Shown: positions 1-4,773, numbered from the stretch's first letter. The stretch is 6,571 nt of DNA from Nanobdellota archaeon (GCA_018825865.1 JAHKAF010000089.1:1-6571); one strand, 5' to 3'. Numbers and translations are program-made. Notes: a model not told the origin generated them from the letters alone.

Positions 1-379
1 AGAATTTTTGTTCTTGAATTGTAAAACCAACAAATTTTGGTTTTATATTTAGGCTTAAATTTAGAATAATAAAAATTAGAGTAAGAGAGATTAGAATAAA
101 TCCAATTTGATTGGTGATAATTATTCTTTTTTCTTTTTTTGATCGGTCTGCAAGATTTTTAATATATTTATCATAATATTCGATTAACTCTGAGATTGTT
201 CTTCCATCAGTGTGTTTGTGAGTAATTTCAATATACCTTTCATAAGAAATTTTCCCTTCAGAATAATGTTTACTCAATGCTTCTAAATATTTGGTAAGAA
301 ACTCTTTTCTTTGTCTAGCTTCTTGTATTTTTTTTGACAGTTCTACAATTGTGGCTTTTGCTAATCGAGTCCTTCCCAT
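1..379 (-). CDS. Membrane-anchored protein of unknown function, N-terminal part (runs off the left edge)
   Basis: An open frame reads from an ATG at 379 (minus strand) to the window edge, 126 codons without a stop, so the C-terminus is missing. Residues 1-85 are charged and helical, start MGRTRLAKATIVELSKKI, and end in the basic run RSKKEKR. One hydrophobic segment follows at about 86-110 (IIITNQIGFILISLTLIFII). Basic residues before the segment predict a cytosolic N-terminus and an outside C-terminus, that is, a signal anchor for a surface protein. After the segment comes KPKFVGFTIQEQ. I do not recognise a named family. DPANN genomes often carry large surface proteins with a short cytosolic helical head, and this could be one (inference). 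A TATA-like box 27 nt upstream suggests a leaderless transcript. The frame is confident; the function is not. Confidence 0.75.
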   Translation of the reverse strand, partial: MGRTRLAKATIVELSKKIQEARQRKEFLTKYLEALSKHYSEGKISYERYIEITHKHTDGRTISELIEYYDKYIKNLADRSKKEKRIIITNQIGFILISLTLIFIILNLSLNIKPKFVGFTIQEQKF

Positions 380-430
380 TACTTATTATATATGTAACTA
401 TACTTATAAATATTACTTATCATATATGTA
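379..430. repeat. 18-nt direct repeat flanking the TATA box of the leftmost gene
   Basis: The words ttacttattatatatgta (379-396) and ttacttatcatatatgta (413-430) differ at one of 18 positions and lie 34 bp apart. A third partial copy, acttat, is at 402-407 over the probable TATA box. The first copy touches the minus-strand start codon. The arrangement could bind a regulator, but AT-rich promoter DNA makes chance similarity possible. Confidence 0.55.
403..410 (-). promoter_or_regulatory. TATA box of the minus-strand membrane-anchored protein
   Basis: TTTATAAG on the minus strand is centred about 27 nt before the ATG at 379. This is the usual archaeal TATA-to-start distance, so transcription probably begins at or next to the start codon. 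Confidence 0.55.
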
Positions 431-503
431 TTAGGAAATTAGGAGATTTTGAGGTTGTTAGATTATCTTGGTTGTAAATTCCGATAAATTTTGGGAAGAA
501 ACA

Positions 504-511
504 TTTAATAA
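504..511 (+). promoter_or_regulatory. TATA box of the tyrosyl-tRNA synthetase gene
   Basis: TTTAATAA is centred about 25 nt before the ATG at 533. No Shine-Dalgarno sequence lies between it and the start, consistent with a leaderless mRNA. The rest of 431-503 shows no gene or structured element that I can see. Confidence 0.5.
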
Positions 512-532
512 TTAAGAATATTTCTGTGTTAT

Positions 533-1555
533 ATGGCGATGAGTGTTGATGAGAAATATCAATTAGTTACTAGAAACTTGCAGGAGGTAATTAGTAAAGA
601 GGAGTTAAAGAAAGGTTTGAATAAAAAAGATTTTTCAGTTTATTGGGGGACTATGCCGACGGGAAGTGTTTCTTTGGCTTACTTTTTTCCTATGTTGAAG
701 ATTGCGGATTTTCTAAAAGCAGGGTTAAAGGTTAAAATTTTGTTAGCGGATTTACATGCTGCCCTCGACGGAGTTCAGTGGGATATTTTGGATAAGCGAT
801 TTAAATATTATGAAAGGGCTGTGACCCTTATTCTGAAGACTATTGGGGTTGATTTTAAGAAACTAGAATTTGTTAAGGGGAGTGATATTCAATTAAACTC
901 AAAATATTTTAATGATTTATTAAGGCTGAGCACTTATACAAGTTTTAATAGAGGGAAGAAGGCTGCTTCAGAAGGAATTAAGAGTGCTGTTGGAGATGAT
1001 GCAAGGTTGGCTGGATTTATTTATCCTTTGATGCAGGCACTTGATGAAGAGTATTTGAAAGTTGATGCGCAATTTGCAGGCGTGGACCAGAGAAAGATAA
1101 TGGTTTATGCGAGAGAGTATTTACCAAAAATGGGGTATAAGGCAAGGATTGAATTAATGAATCCAATGATAAGAGGGTTAATTGGAGAGAAGATGAGTTC
1201 AAGTGTTGAGCACAGTAAAATTGACCTTCTGGATGACGAAGAAAAAGTTAAATCAAAAATAAACCAGGCAGAATGTGTCGGGGGTAATCCTGATAACGGA
1301 ATAATGGCGTTGCTGAAATATTTTATTTTTGTTATTAAGGAAGATAAAAATGAGGAATTTGTTGTTGAGCGTTTAGACAAATACGGAGGAAATTTAATTT
1401 ACAAAGATTATAATTCTCTTGAAAAAGATTTTATCGCGAAGAAGATTCATCCTCTTGATTTAAAGAATGCACTTGCTAAAGAGATAAACAAATTATTAGA
1501 ACCAATCCGAAAAGATAAAAAAATTCATGAATTGTATAAGAATGCTTATTGTTAG
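533..1555 (+). CDS. tyrS: Tyrosyl-tRNA synthetase, eukaryote-like, with altered HIGH motif
   Basis: Class I aminoacyl-tRNA synthetase that charges tRNA-Tyr in the cytoplasm; 340 aa. From memory it aligns almost without gaps to the catalytic half of eukaryotic cytosolic TyrRS, shifted by two residues: TRNLQEV near residue 13, YWGT at 37-40, IADFLKAG at 57-64, ADLHA at 72-76, YPLMQALDEEYLKVDAQF at 164-181, DQRK at 185-188, LMNPM at 208-212, and the KMSSS loop at 220-224. Tyrosine-binding positions Y37, Y164, Q168, D171 and Q186 are kept. The HIGH position, HVAY in the human enzyme, reads SLAY here (S47-Y50), so the first histidine is lost; the preceding GKP is also GSV. The C-terminal HPLDLKNA helix and LLEPIR are present. 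An ATG at 539 is an alternative start; 533 fits the TATA spacing. It is convergent with the minus-strand genes downstream. Confidence 0.95.
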   Translation: MAMSVDEKYQLVTRNLQEVISKEELKKGLNKKDFSVYWGTMPTGSVSLAYFFPMLKIADFLKAGLKVKILLADLHAALDGVQWDILDKRFKYYERAVTLILKTIGVDFKKLEFVKGSDIQLNSKYFNDLLRLSTYTSFNRGKKAASEGIKSAVGDDARLAGFIYPLMQALDEEYLKVDAQFAGVDQRKIMVYAREYLPKMGYKARIELMNPMIRGLIGEKMSSSVEHSKIDLLDDEEKVKSKINQAECVGGNPDNGIMALLKYFIFVIKEDKNEEFVVERLDKYGGNLIYKDYNSLEKDFIAKKIHPLDLKNALAKEINKLLEPIRKDKKIHELYKNAYC

Positions 1556-1651
1556 GAAGATTTTGAATCAGGAAAGTTACATCCTTTTGATTTAAAGAAA
1601 GCAGTTGCTGATTATCTTGAGAAAGTTATTGCTTCTATAAGGAAAGGTTAG
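1556..1651 (+). pseudogene. Orphan C-terminal fragment of a tyrosyl-tRNA synthetase
   Basis: Immediately after the TyrRS stop codon (TAG, 1553-1555) the same frame stays open for 31 codons and ends at TAG 1649-1651. It reads EDFESGKLHPFDLKKAVADY then LEKVIASIRKG, which aligns with the TyrRS C-terminus at EKDFIAKKIHPLDLKNALAK and onwards. About 14 of 30 residues are identical, and 24 of 27 nt match between 1451-1477 and 1583-1609. It resembles the C-terminal helix of ordinary archaeal TyrRS (GKLHP.DLK.AVA.YL) more than the upstream gene. It has no start codon, so it is either a remnant of another TyrRS gene or expressed only by readthrough. The usual proline of the EPIR motif is serine here, which favours decay. 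Confidence 0.75.
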
Positions 1652-1657
1652 AAATAG

Positions 1658-2038
1658 TTAATCTCTTTGCATCCTTCCTCTGTTCTGCTCCCAAATCCCA
1701 CTATTTGTGCCGGGATAGTTTCCTTTTTCCATCCCACGTTCATGCGCATCTAATAAAGGGTTTATAATTCTTCCTCGCTCTGGAGAAGTAAATTCAATTA
1801 TTTTTTTTGCAGCTTTTTTCGCACGTTCTACACCATTTTCCTTTAACCGATTTAGAAATCTCCCATCTTTTCTTGGATTTTTGTTTTCATATTCTTGAGC
1901 CCCAGAGCGGCTAGTTCCTCTCCATCCTCCTGCATAAGCATCAGAAATAGAATAAGGTGCAACAATTAATCCATAAACAATAACGGCCTTAGCAATTATC
2001 TTTCCGCCAGTCAGAGCAATTTCACTTAATCTTTTCAT
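1658..2038 (-). CDS. Small secreted protein of unknown function
   Basis: 126 aa, family not recognised. The N-terminus has the shape of a Sec signal peptide: basic start MKRL, hydrophobic core at about 14-31 (including AVIVYGLIVAP), then SDAYA followed by GG, with likely cleavage after A36. The mature part of about 90 residues is basic and hydrophilic (RGTSRSGAQEYENKNPRK, VERAKKAAKKIIEF, PERGRI), with no cysteines and no further membrane segment. A G-rich stretch (AGGGGG at 2047-2052 on the minus strand), 8 nt before the ATG, may act as a weak Shine-Dalgarno site. A/T-rich boxes at 2085-2096 and 2059-2072 are both possible TATA elements. The stop lies 6 nt from that of the TyrRS tail fragment, tail to tail. 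The gene is bracketed by orphan 3' ends of both neighbours, suggesting it arrived or stayed in an exchanged segment. Confidence 0.7.
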   Translation of the reverse strand: MKRLSEIALTGGKIIAKAVIVYGLIVAPYSISDAYAGGWRGTSRSGAQEYENKNPRKDGRFLNRLKENGVERAKKAAKKIIEFTSPERGRIINPLLDAHERGMEKGNYPGTNSGIWEQNRGRMQRD

Positions 2039-2093
2039 ATTTTCAACCCCCTTTCAATTAATTAATAATATTAAGAAAAAGTCCTTTAAAAAT

Positions 2094-2132
2094 TTATCCA
2101 GTCTTAAACTCTACAACATCTAAATCTTTTCA
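2094..2132 (-). pseudogene. Orphan copy of the 3' end of the adjacent TGS GTPase gene
   Basis: On the minus strand this reads stop-KDLDVVEFKTG-stop. The neighbouring GTPase ends KDLDVVEFKTR-stop at 2208-2240. Over the ten shared codons 24 of 30 nt match, and all six mismatches are synonymous third positions. The copies therefore diverged while both were coding, before this one was stranded. It has no start codon and cannot be a gene by itself. Confidence 0.75.
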
Positions 2133-2134
2133 TG

Positions 2135-2208
2135 AGTTTCGTTTTATCCTCTCTCCAACCTCATTACATTCCTCACTTCATTCGTCGTCGATTAATTAAC
2201 GCGAAACT
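2135..2208. repeat. 74-bp element with inverted ends, inserted at the GTPase stop codon
   Basis: AGTTTCG at 2135-2141 is the exact reverse complement of CGAAACT at 2202-2208; extending the ends gives about 9 of 11 matching. Inside, on the minus strand, two imperfect 12-nt tandem units occur, GAATGAAGTGAG and GAATGTAATGAG. The right end overlaps the first base of the GTPase stop codon triplet. The two GTPase 3'-end copies flank the element. It resembles a small non-autonomous mobile or dispersed palindromic repeat, but only one copy is visible here. Confidence 0.45.
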
Positions 2209-3113
2209 TACCTCGTTTTGAATTCTACAACATCCAAATCCTTTAGTTTATGTTTTAGTCCGACTTGTTGGCCTGCGAATTTTGAAGAAGGCCCCCAAAT
2301 TTTTGAAGTCTTAACTTTTTTTGAGAATCCCTTTAGAATTTTTTCAGCGACGTCTCCGACAGTTGAATTCGGTTTCATTATAATCGGTCGAGGGGATTTC
2401 TCGCAATTTGGTTCTTTTGTGAATATCCTTATTTTTCCAGAATTTTGAAATATTTTGTTTTTTAGTTTTTCTAAGGATTCTTTGTTAGAGAGAATAATAA
2501 AATCATATTTCCTGCTTTTTAATGTAGCTTCTATTTTTCTAATCCCGCTTTCATCAAAATCATTTTTGTTGTTAAATACAATTATTCTTTTTCCAGAGGC
2601 TTTATCTATTTTTTTCTCAACTTTTTTAATCTGCTCTAAATCATCGACGAGGATTAATATTGTGTCTGTGGTGTTTGTCAACCCTTTATCGTAATATTCT
2701 GATTCTATTGCCGGGTTTTCAATTAGTTGGATATAAGTGCCAGAATAAGGAGCCATACCAGTGATTGGCGCTGTTGTTGTGAATTTAGTCTCTGCGATTT
2801 TAGGGTTTGCGTTTGTCAATGCTGAAAGCAAGGAGGATTTTCCTGTGTTTGTCACACCGACGATAACTGCTTGCAAATCCTCTTTTTTTATTCCTGTTCT
2901 GGAGGATTTTCCTGATTTTTTTATTCTTTGAATTTTTTCTTTTAATTTTTTATAACGCGTCTTTAGGTTCGCAAGCATATTCTCAGAGGACTTGTGCTTC
3001 GGGCATTCTTTTATCATCTCTTCGAGAGCTTCAAGTCTTTCGTCATCTGTTGAAGCAGATAGAAATTTTCCCTGTGCTTTTTGGTATGCTGGTGATTGAT
3101 TTGTTGATGCCAT
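2208..3113 (-). CDS. DRG/Obg-like GTPase with C-terminal TGS domain
   Basis: 301 aa GTPase of the archaeal DRG-like group in the Obg-HflX superfamily; relatives bind ribosomes or RNA. Residues 8-65 form the group's helical N-terminal region (ERLEALEEMIKECPKHKSSE). The G domain has Walker A GVTNTGKS at 86-93, switch I TTT at 112-114 and G4 NKND at 182-185. The usual G3 DxPG is ENPA (132-135), so both Asp and Gly are changed. The TGS domain spans about 235-300, with PIIMKPNSTVGDVAEKI, GFSKK, and SKIWGPSSKFAGQQVGL, ending DLDVVEFKTR. Start ATG 3113 has a TATA-like box 25 nt upstream, so the mRNA is probably leaderless, and it is divergent from the gene at 3185. The stop codon lies at the edge of the inverted-repeat element, and a second copy of the 3' end lies just beyond. 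GTPase activity is likely, though G3 is atypical. Confidence 0.92.
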   Translation of the reverse strand: MASTNQSPAYQKAQGKFLSASTDDERLEALEEMIKECPKHKSSENMLANLKTRYKKLKEKIQRIKKSGKSSRTGIKKEDLQAVIVGVTNTGKSSLLSALTNANPKIAETKFTTTAPITGMAPYSGTYIQLIENPAIESEYYDKGLTNTTDTILILVDDLEQIKKVEKKIDKASGKRIIVFNNKNDFDESGIRKIEATLKSRKYDFIILSNKESLEKLKNKIFQNSGKIRIFTKEPNCEKSPRPIIMKPNSTVGDVAEKILKGFSKKVKTSKIWGPSSKFAGQQVGLKHKLKDLDVVEFKTR

Positions 3114-3133
3114 ATAATTTTATGTTATCAAGA

Positions 3134-3142
3134 CTTAAATAA
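3134..3142 (-). promoter_or_regulatory. TATA box of the TGS GTPase gene
   Basis: TTATTTAAG on the minus strand is centred 25 nt before the ATG at 3113. The 71-bp space 3114-3184 holds this promoter and the divergent one for the gene at 3185. Confidence 0.5.
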
Positions 3143-3151
3143 TTAATGACT

Positions 3152-3170
3152 GAATAAATTAATAAATATA
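3152..3170 (+). promoter_or_regulatory. TATA region of the first of two paralogous small genes
   Basis: An A/T run (GAATAAATT followed by AATAAATATA) covers the positions 15-33 nt before ATG 3185. The exact box is ambiguous. There is no Shine-Dalgarno sequence. Confidence 0.4.
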
Positions 3171-3184
3171 GGTAACTTGTCAAA

Positions 3185-3532
3185 ATGATGAAAAAGAGTT
3201 GGGATGGTTTTAAGCCTCTTTATATAAAAAAGTTCGGGACCCGTGGCAAATTTGTGATATGGGTTGTTGACGGAAATTATGTAAGAACTTATATCGACGA
3301 GGAATTTACTAATTATGGACAGCATTACAGGTTTAAGTCTATCCCTAAAAATGAATTTTGGCTTGACCATGAGGCGAACGAAGGAGAGGCAAATTATTTT
3401 ATTGATTCGATGCTTGTGGTAAATCGCCTGATGGCTAAAGGAGTGAGCCATAAAAAAGCGGTTGAGGCTGCTGACAGGGTTGAAAGAAGGGAGAGGCACA
3501 AATCAAAAGTCTTTAAAAGATTTGTTCATTGA
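3185..3532 (+). CDS. Small protein of unknown function, upstream member of a paralogous pair
   Basis: 115 aa, soluble, with no named family that I can support. Landmarks: KFVIWVVDGNYVR at 22-34, IDEEFTNYGQHYRF at 37-50, PKNEFWLDHE at 54-63, then a helical part with NRLMAKG at 80-86 and a very basic end (DRVERRERHKSKVFKRFVH). The same landmarks occur in the next gene (VWLVNGELVR, IPE-like PEKEIWIDDD, RILMAKG), so the two are paralogues. Relative to its partner it lacks the HELHE cluster: the aligned residues are S74, V77 and V78, and the later histidine is V92. The double ATG start (3185, 3188) leaves the first codon uncertain. Its TGA (3530-3532) lies inside a perfect hairpin and is followed in the same frame by its paralogue. 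The first copy may be a non-catalytic partner (inference). Confidence 0.8.
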   Translation: MMKKSWDGFKPLYIKKFGTRGKFVIWVVDGNYVRTYIDEEFTNYGQHYRFKSIPKNEFWLDHEANEGEANYFIDSMLVVNRLMAKGVSHKKAVEAADRVERRERHKSKVFKRFVH

Positions 3533-3545
3533 ATTTTTAATTCAA
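3529..3545 (+). other. Perfect 7-bp hairpin spanning the TGA stop between the paralogous genes
   Basis: TTGAATT (3529-3535), loop TTT, AATTCAA (3539-3545). The TGA at 3530-3532 is inside the left arm. The stem is A/T-rich and so weak, but its position at the junction of two in-frame genes is notable. It could affect termination or re-initiation, or be chance. Confidence 0.5.
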
Positions 3546-3577
3546 GAAAAGTTCCGAAAGAAGTTTATAAGAAACTT

Positions 3578-3901
3578 TTGCAGGAATTCAAAGGAATAAA
3601 AGTATGGCTTGTAAATGGAGAGTTGGTTAGGGACATTTTCTATATTGACTTTTCAGAAGGAGGGCATGATAAGGTTTATTTTTTTGTTCCTGAAAAAGAA
3701 ATATGGATTGATGATGATATTACACCTCATGAAAGAAAGTTTGTTCTTCTTCATGAATTGCATGAGAGAATTCTTATGGCAAAGGGAATGAAATATATTC
3801 AAGCCCATGAATCGTCGAGCAAGATAGAATCTTTCTGCAGACATCACCCAGATAAATTCAAAAAAATTATGAAAAAAGAAATTGAGAAGATTGGTAATTA
3901 G
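3578..3901 (+). CDS. Small protein of unknown function with HELHE motif, downstream paralogue
   Basis: 107 aa from a TTG start at 3578; no ATG is available upstream of the conserved part. Landmarks: IKVWLVNGELVRD at 7-19, EGGHDKVYFFVPEKEIWIDD at 27-46, HERKFVLLHELHERILMAKG at 51-70, AHE at 75-77, and CRHH at 86-89. H59, E60, H62, E63 and H76 form a cluster that could bind a metal; this resembles, but is not, the zincin HExxH motif. I recall similar conserved hypothetical proteins with HELHER but no known activity. The frame is open back to the previous gene's TGA, and those 15 codons (ending RKVPKEVYKKL) look like genuine protein. The true N-terminus may therefore lie upstream, from ATT 3533 or by readthrough. 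No Shine-Dalgarno site is evident. It probably shares the promoter of the upstream paralogue. Confidence 0.8.
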   Translation: MQEFKGIKVWLVNGELVRDIFYIDFSEGGHDKVYFFVPEKEIWIDDDITPHERKFVLLHELHERILMAKGMKYIQAHESSSKIESFCRHHPDKFKKIMKKEIEKIGN

Positions 3902-3914
3902 ATTTTGCAAATTC

Positions 3915-3922
3915 TTTTAAAT
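3915..3922 (+). promoter_or_regulatory. TATA box of the ArmA/FmrO-like methyltransferase gene
   Basis: TTTTAAAT is centred about 25 nt before the ATG at 3943. This spacing, repeated across the window, is the main reason for choosing ATG 3943 over TTG 3922 or ATG 3928, which would lie on top of or right next to the box. Confidence 0.5.
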
Positions 3923-3942
3923 TGGAAATGGTTCAAGATTTT

Positions 3943-4716
3943 ATGATTCAAAAAGAATTAATCAAAAAAATTACTCAGAAAAAGGAATTTTCTCAATTGC
4001 CTAAGAAAGATGTTGAAATGGCTTTTGAGAAATTTGATAAGGAGCAATATTGCGACGAGGAAAAAGTTAAGTTGACGCGGGATTTGTTGCGAAAAGTTTT
4101 TAGTGCGTTCACAAGCCAGAAGATTTTGAGTTTGAAAGATAAGGATGAAGAATGGATTCTTAGAAAGCATTTGTCGACGAGGGAGAGATTACCTTATTAT
4201 AAGGAACTTTATGGAAAGTTGTTCGAGGGGTTTGAAAGAGGAATTACTATTTTTGATTTGGGTGCAGGAGTTAATGGTTTTAGTCATAAGTATATAGAAA
4301 ATGTTATCGAGAATTTTTATTATATTGGGATTGAGGCTATGAAACAGTTGGTTGATTTGATGAATTATCATTTTAAAAGTAAGAATATCTACGGAAAAGC
4401 GATTCACGAAAGCCTATTTGAATTAGGGAAGATAAAGAGATTAATCAAAAGAGAAAAAGGTTGCAAGGTTGTTTTTTTGTTTAAGACTTTGGATTCTTTG
4501 GAAATGTTACAAAGGGATTATTCTAAAAAGTTGCTTCTTGAAATTGTTCCTTTGGTTGACAGGATTGTTGTGAGTTTTGCTACAAAAAGTTTTGTTAAAA
4601 GGACGAGGTTTAAAGCTAAAAGAAAATGGATTATTGATTTTATCGAGGATAATTTTGAAGTTTTGGATGATTTTGAACTGGGTGGTGAAAGGTATGTCGT
4701 GTTCAGGAAAAGATGA
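3943..4716 (+). CDS. ArmA/Rmt/FmrO-family 16S rRNA methyltransferase homologue
   Basis: 257 aa from ATG 3943, the same size class as ArmA; TTG 3922 would add seven residues. Family members use S-adenosylmethionine to methylate 16S rRNA (N7 of G1405 in bacteria), blocking some aminoglycosides. The layout matches from memory. A helical N-terminal domain (1-75) starts IQKELIKKITQKKEF, like the VVKKILESKKY of ArmA. The signature LSTRERLPYY lies at 77-86, where ArmA has SSTNERV. SAM-binding motif I is IFDLGAGVN at 103-111, where ArmA has ILDFGCGFNPL. An acidic E131 follows beta-2, KVVFLFKTLDSLE lies at 175-187, and VVSFATKS at 209-216 matches VISFPIKS; the end is GGERYVVFRKR. The NPL after motif I is NGF here. 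It is probably a resident rRNA-modifying enzyme rather than acquired resistance, since codon use looks like its neighbours (inference). Its target base is unknown. Confidence 0.85.
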   Translation: MIQKELIKKITQKKEFSQLPKKDVEMAFEKFDKEQYCDEEKVKLTRDLLRKVFSAFTSQKILSLKDKDEEWILRKHLSTRERLPYYKELYGKLFEGFERGITIFDLGAGVNGFSHKYIENVIENFYYIGIEAMKQLVDLMNYHFKSKNIYGKAIHESLFELGKIKRLIKREKGCKVVFLFKTLDSLEMLQRDYSKKLLLEIVPLVDRIVVSFATKSFVKRTRFKAKRKWIIDFIEDNFEVLDDFELGGERYVVFRKR

Positions 4717-4720
4717 AATA

Positions 4721-4727
4721 TTTTTTT
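4721..4727 (+). terminator. Oligo-T terminator after the methyltransferase gene
   Basis: Seven T residues begin 5 nt after the TGA (4714-4716). Archaeal RNA polymerase commonly stops at such tracts without a hairpin. Confidence 0.45.
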
Positions 4728-4747
4728 ACTTAATGTAAATAATATTT

Positions 4748-4765
4748 AGTTTAGTAAAGTAAACT
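4748..4765. repeat. Inverted repeat just upstream of the TATA box of the tail-anchored protein gene
   Basis: AGTTTA (4748-4753) and TAAACT (4760-4765) are exact reverse complements separated by GTAAAG. The right arm runs into the TATA box, where the BRE and TFB would bind, so a dimeric regulator could compete there. It is short enough to be chance. Confidence 0.4.
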
Positions 4766-4773
4766 TTATAATA
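4765..4773 (+). promoter_or_regulatory. TATA box of the tail-anchored protein gene
   Basis: TTTATAATA lies about 44 nt before ATG 4813, which predicts a start site near 4795 and a leader of about 18 nt. That is long enough to include the Shine-Dalgarno site at 4800-4806. Confidence 0.55.

Noticed and set aside
1017..1380. Two minus-strand open frames inside TyrRS
   Set aside because: Both are antisense to highly conserved TyrRS sequence and have shadow-like compositions.
1553..1555. TAG read as pyrrolysine or another amino acid to join TyrRS and its tail
   Set aside because: Other genes use TAG as a normal stop with nothing coding after it (for example 6310-6312), and there is no pyrrolysine machinery in view. 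The tail duplicates a helix already present, so a remnant is simpler.
2135..2213. Intron in the GTPase gene, because GAG-GTAAGT occurs at the end of copy one
   Set aside because: The GTAAGT resemblance to a eukaryotic donor is chance in an archaeal gene. Removing the segment would join two copies of the same terminal peptide rather than restore a longer protein.
2218..2694. Two plus-strand open frames inside the TGS GTPase gene
   Set aside because: Antisense to conserved G and TGS domains; Phe/Ser/Leu-rich translations without motifs.
3143..3499. 118-codon minus-strand open frame opposite the first paralogue
   Set aside because: The plus-strand frame has a sister gene with shared motifs, which proves that strand is coding; the antisense frame is a shadow.
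3530..3532. TGA as selenocysteine between the paralogues
   Set aside because: No SECIS-like element was recognised, the local hairpin is short and A/T-rich, and no cysteine or selenocysteine is expected at this domain junction.
3653..4407. Three minus-strand open frames over the second paralogue and the methyltransferase gene
   Set aside because: Each is opposite a gene with recognised family motifs or a paralogue, and none has a plausible promoter or motif.
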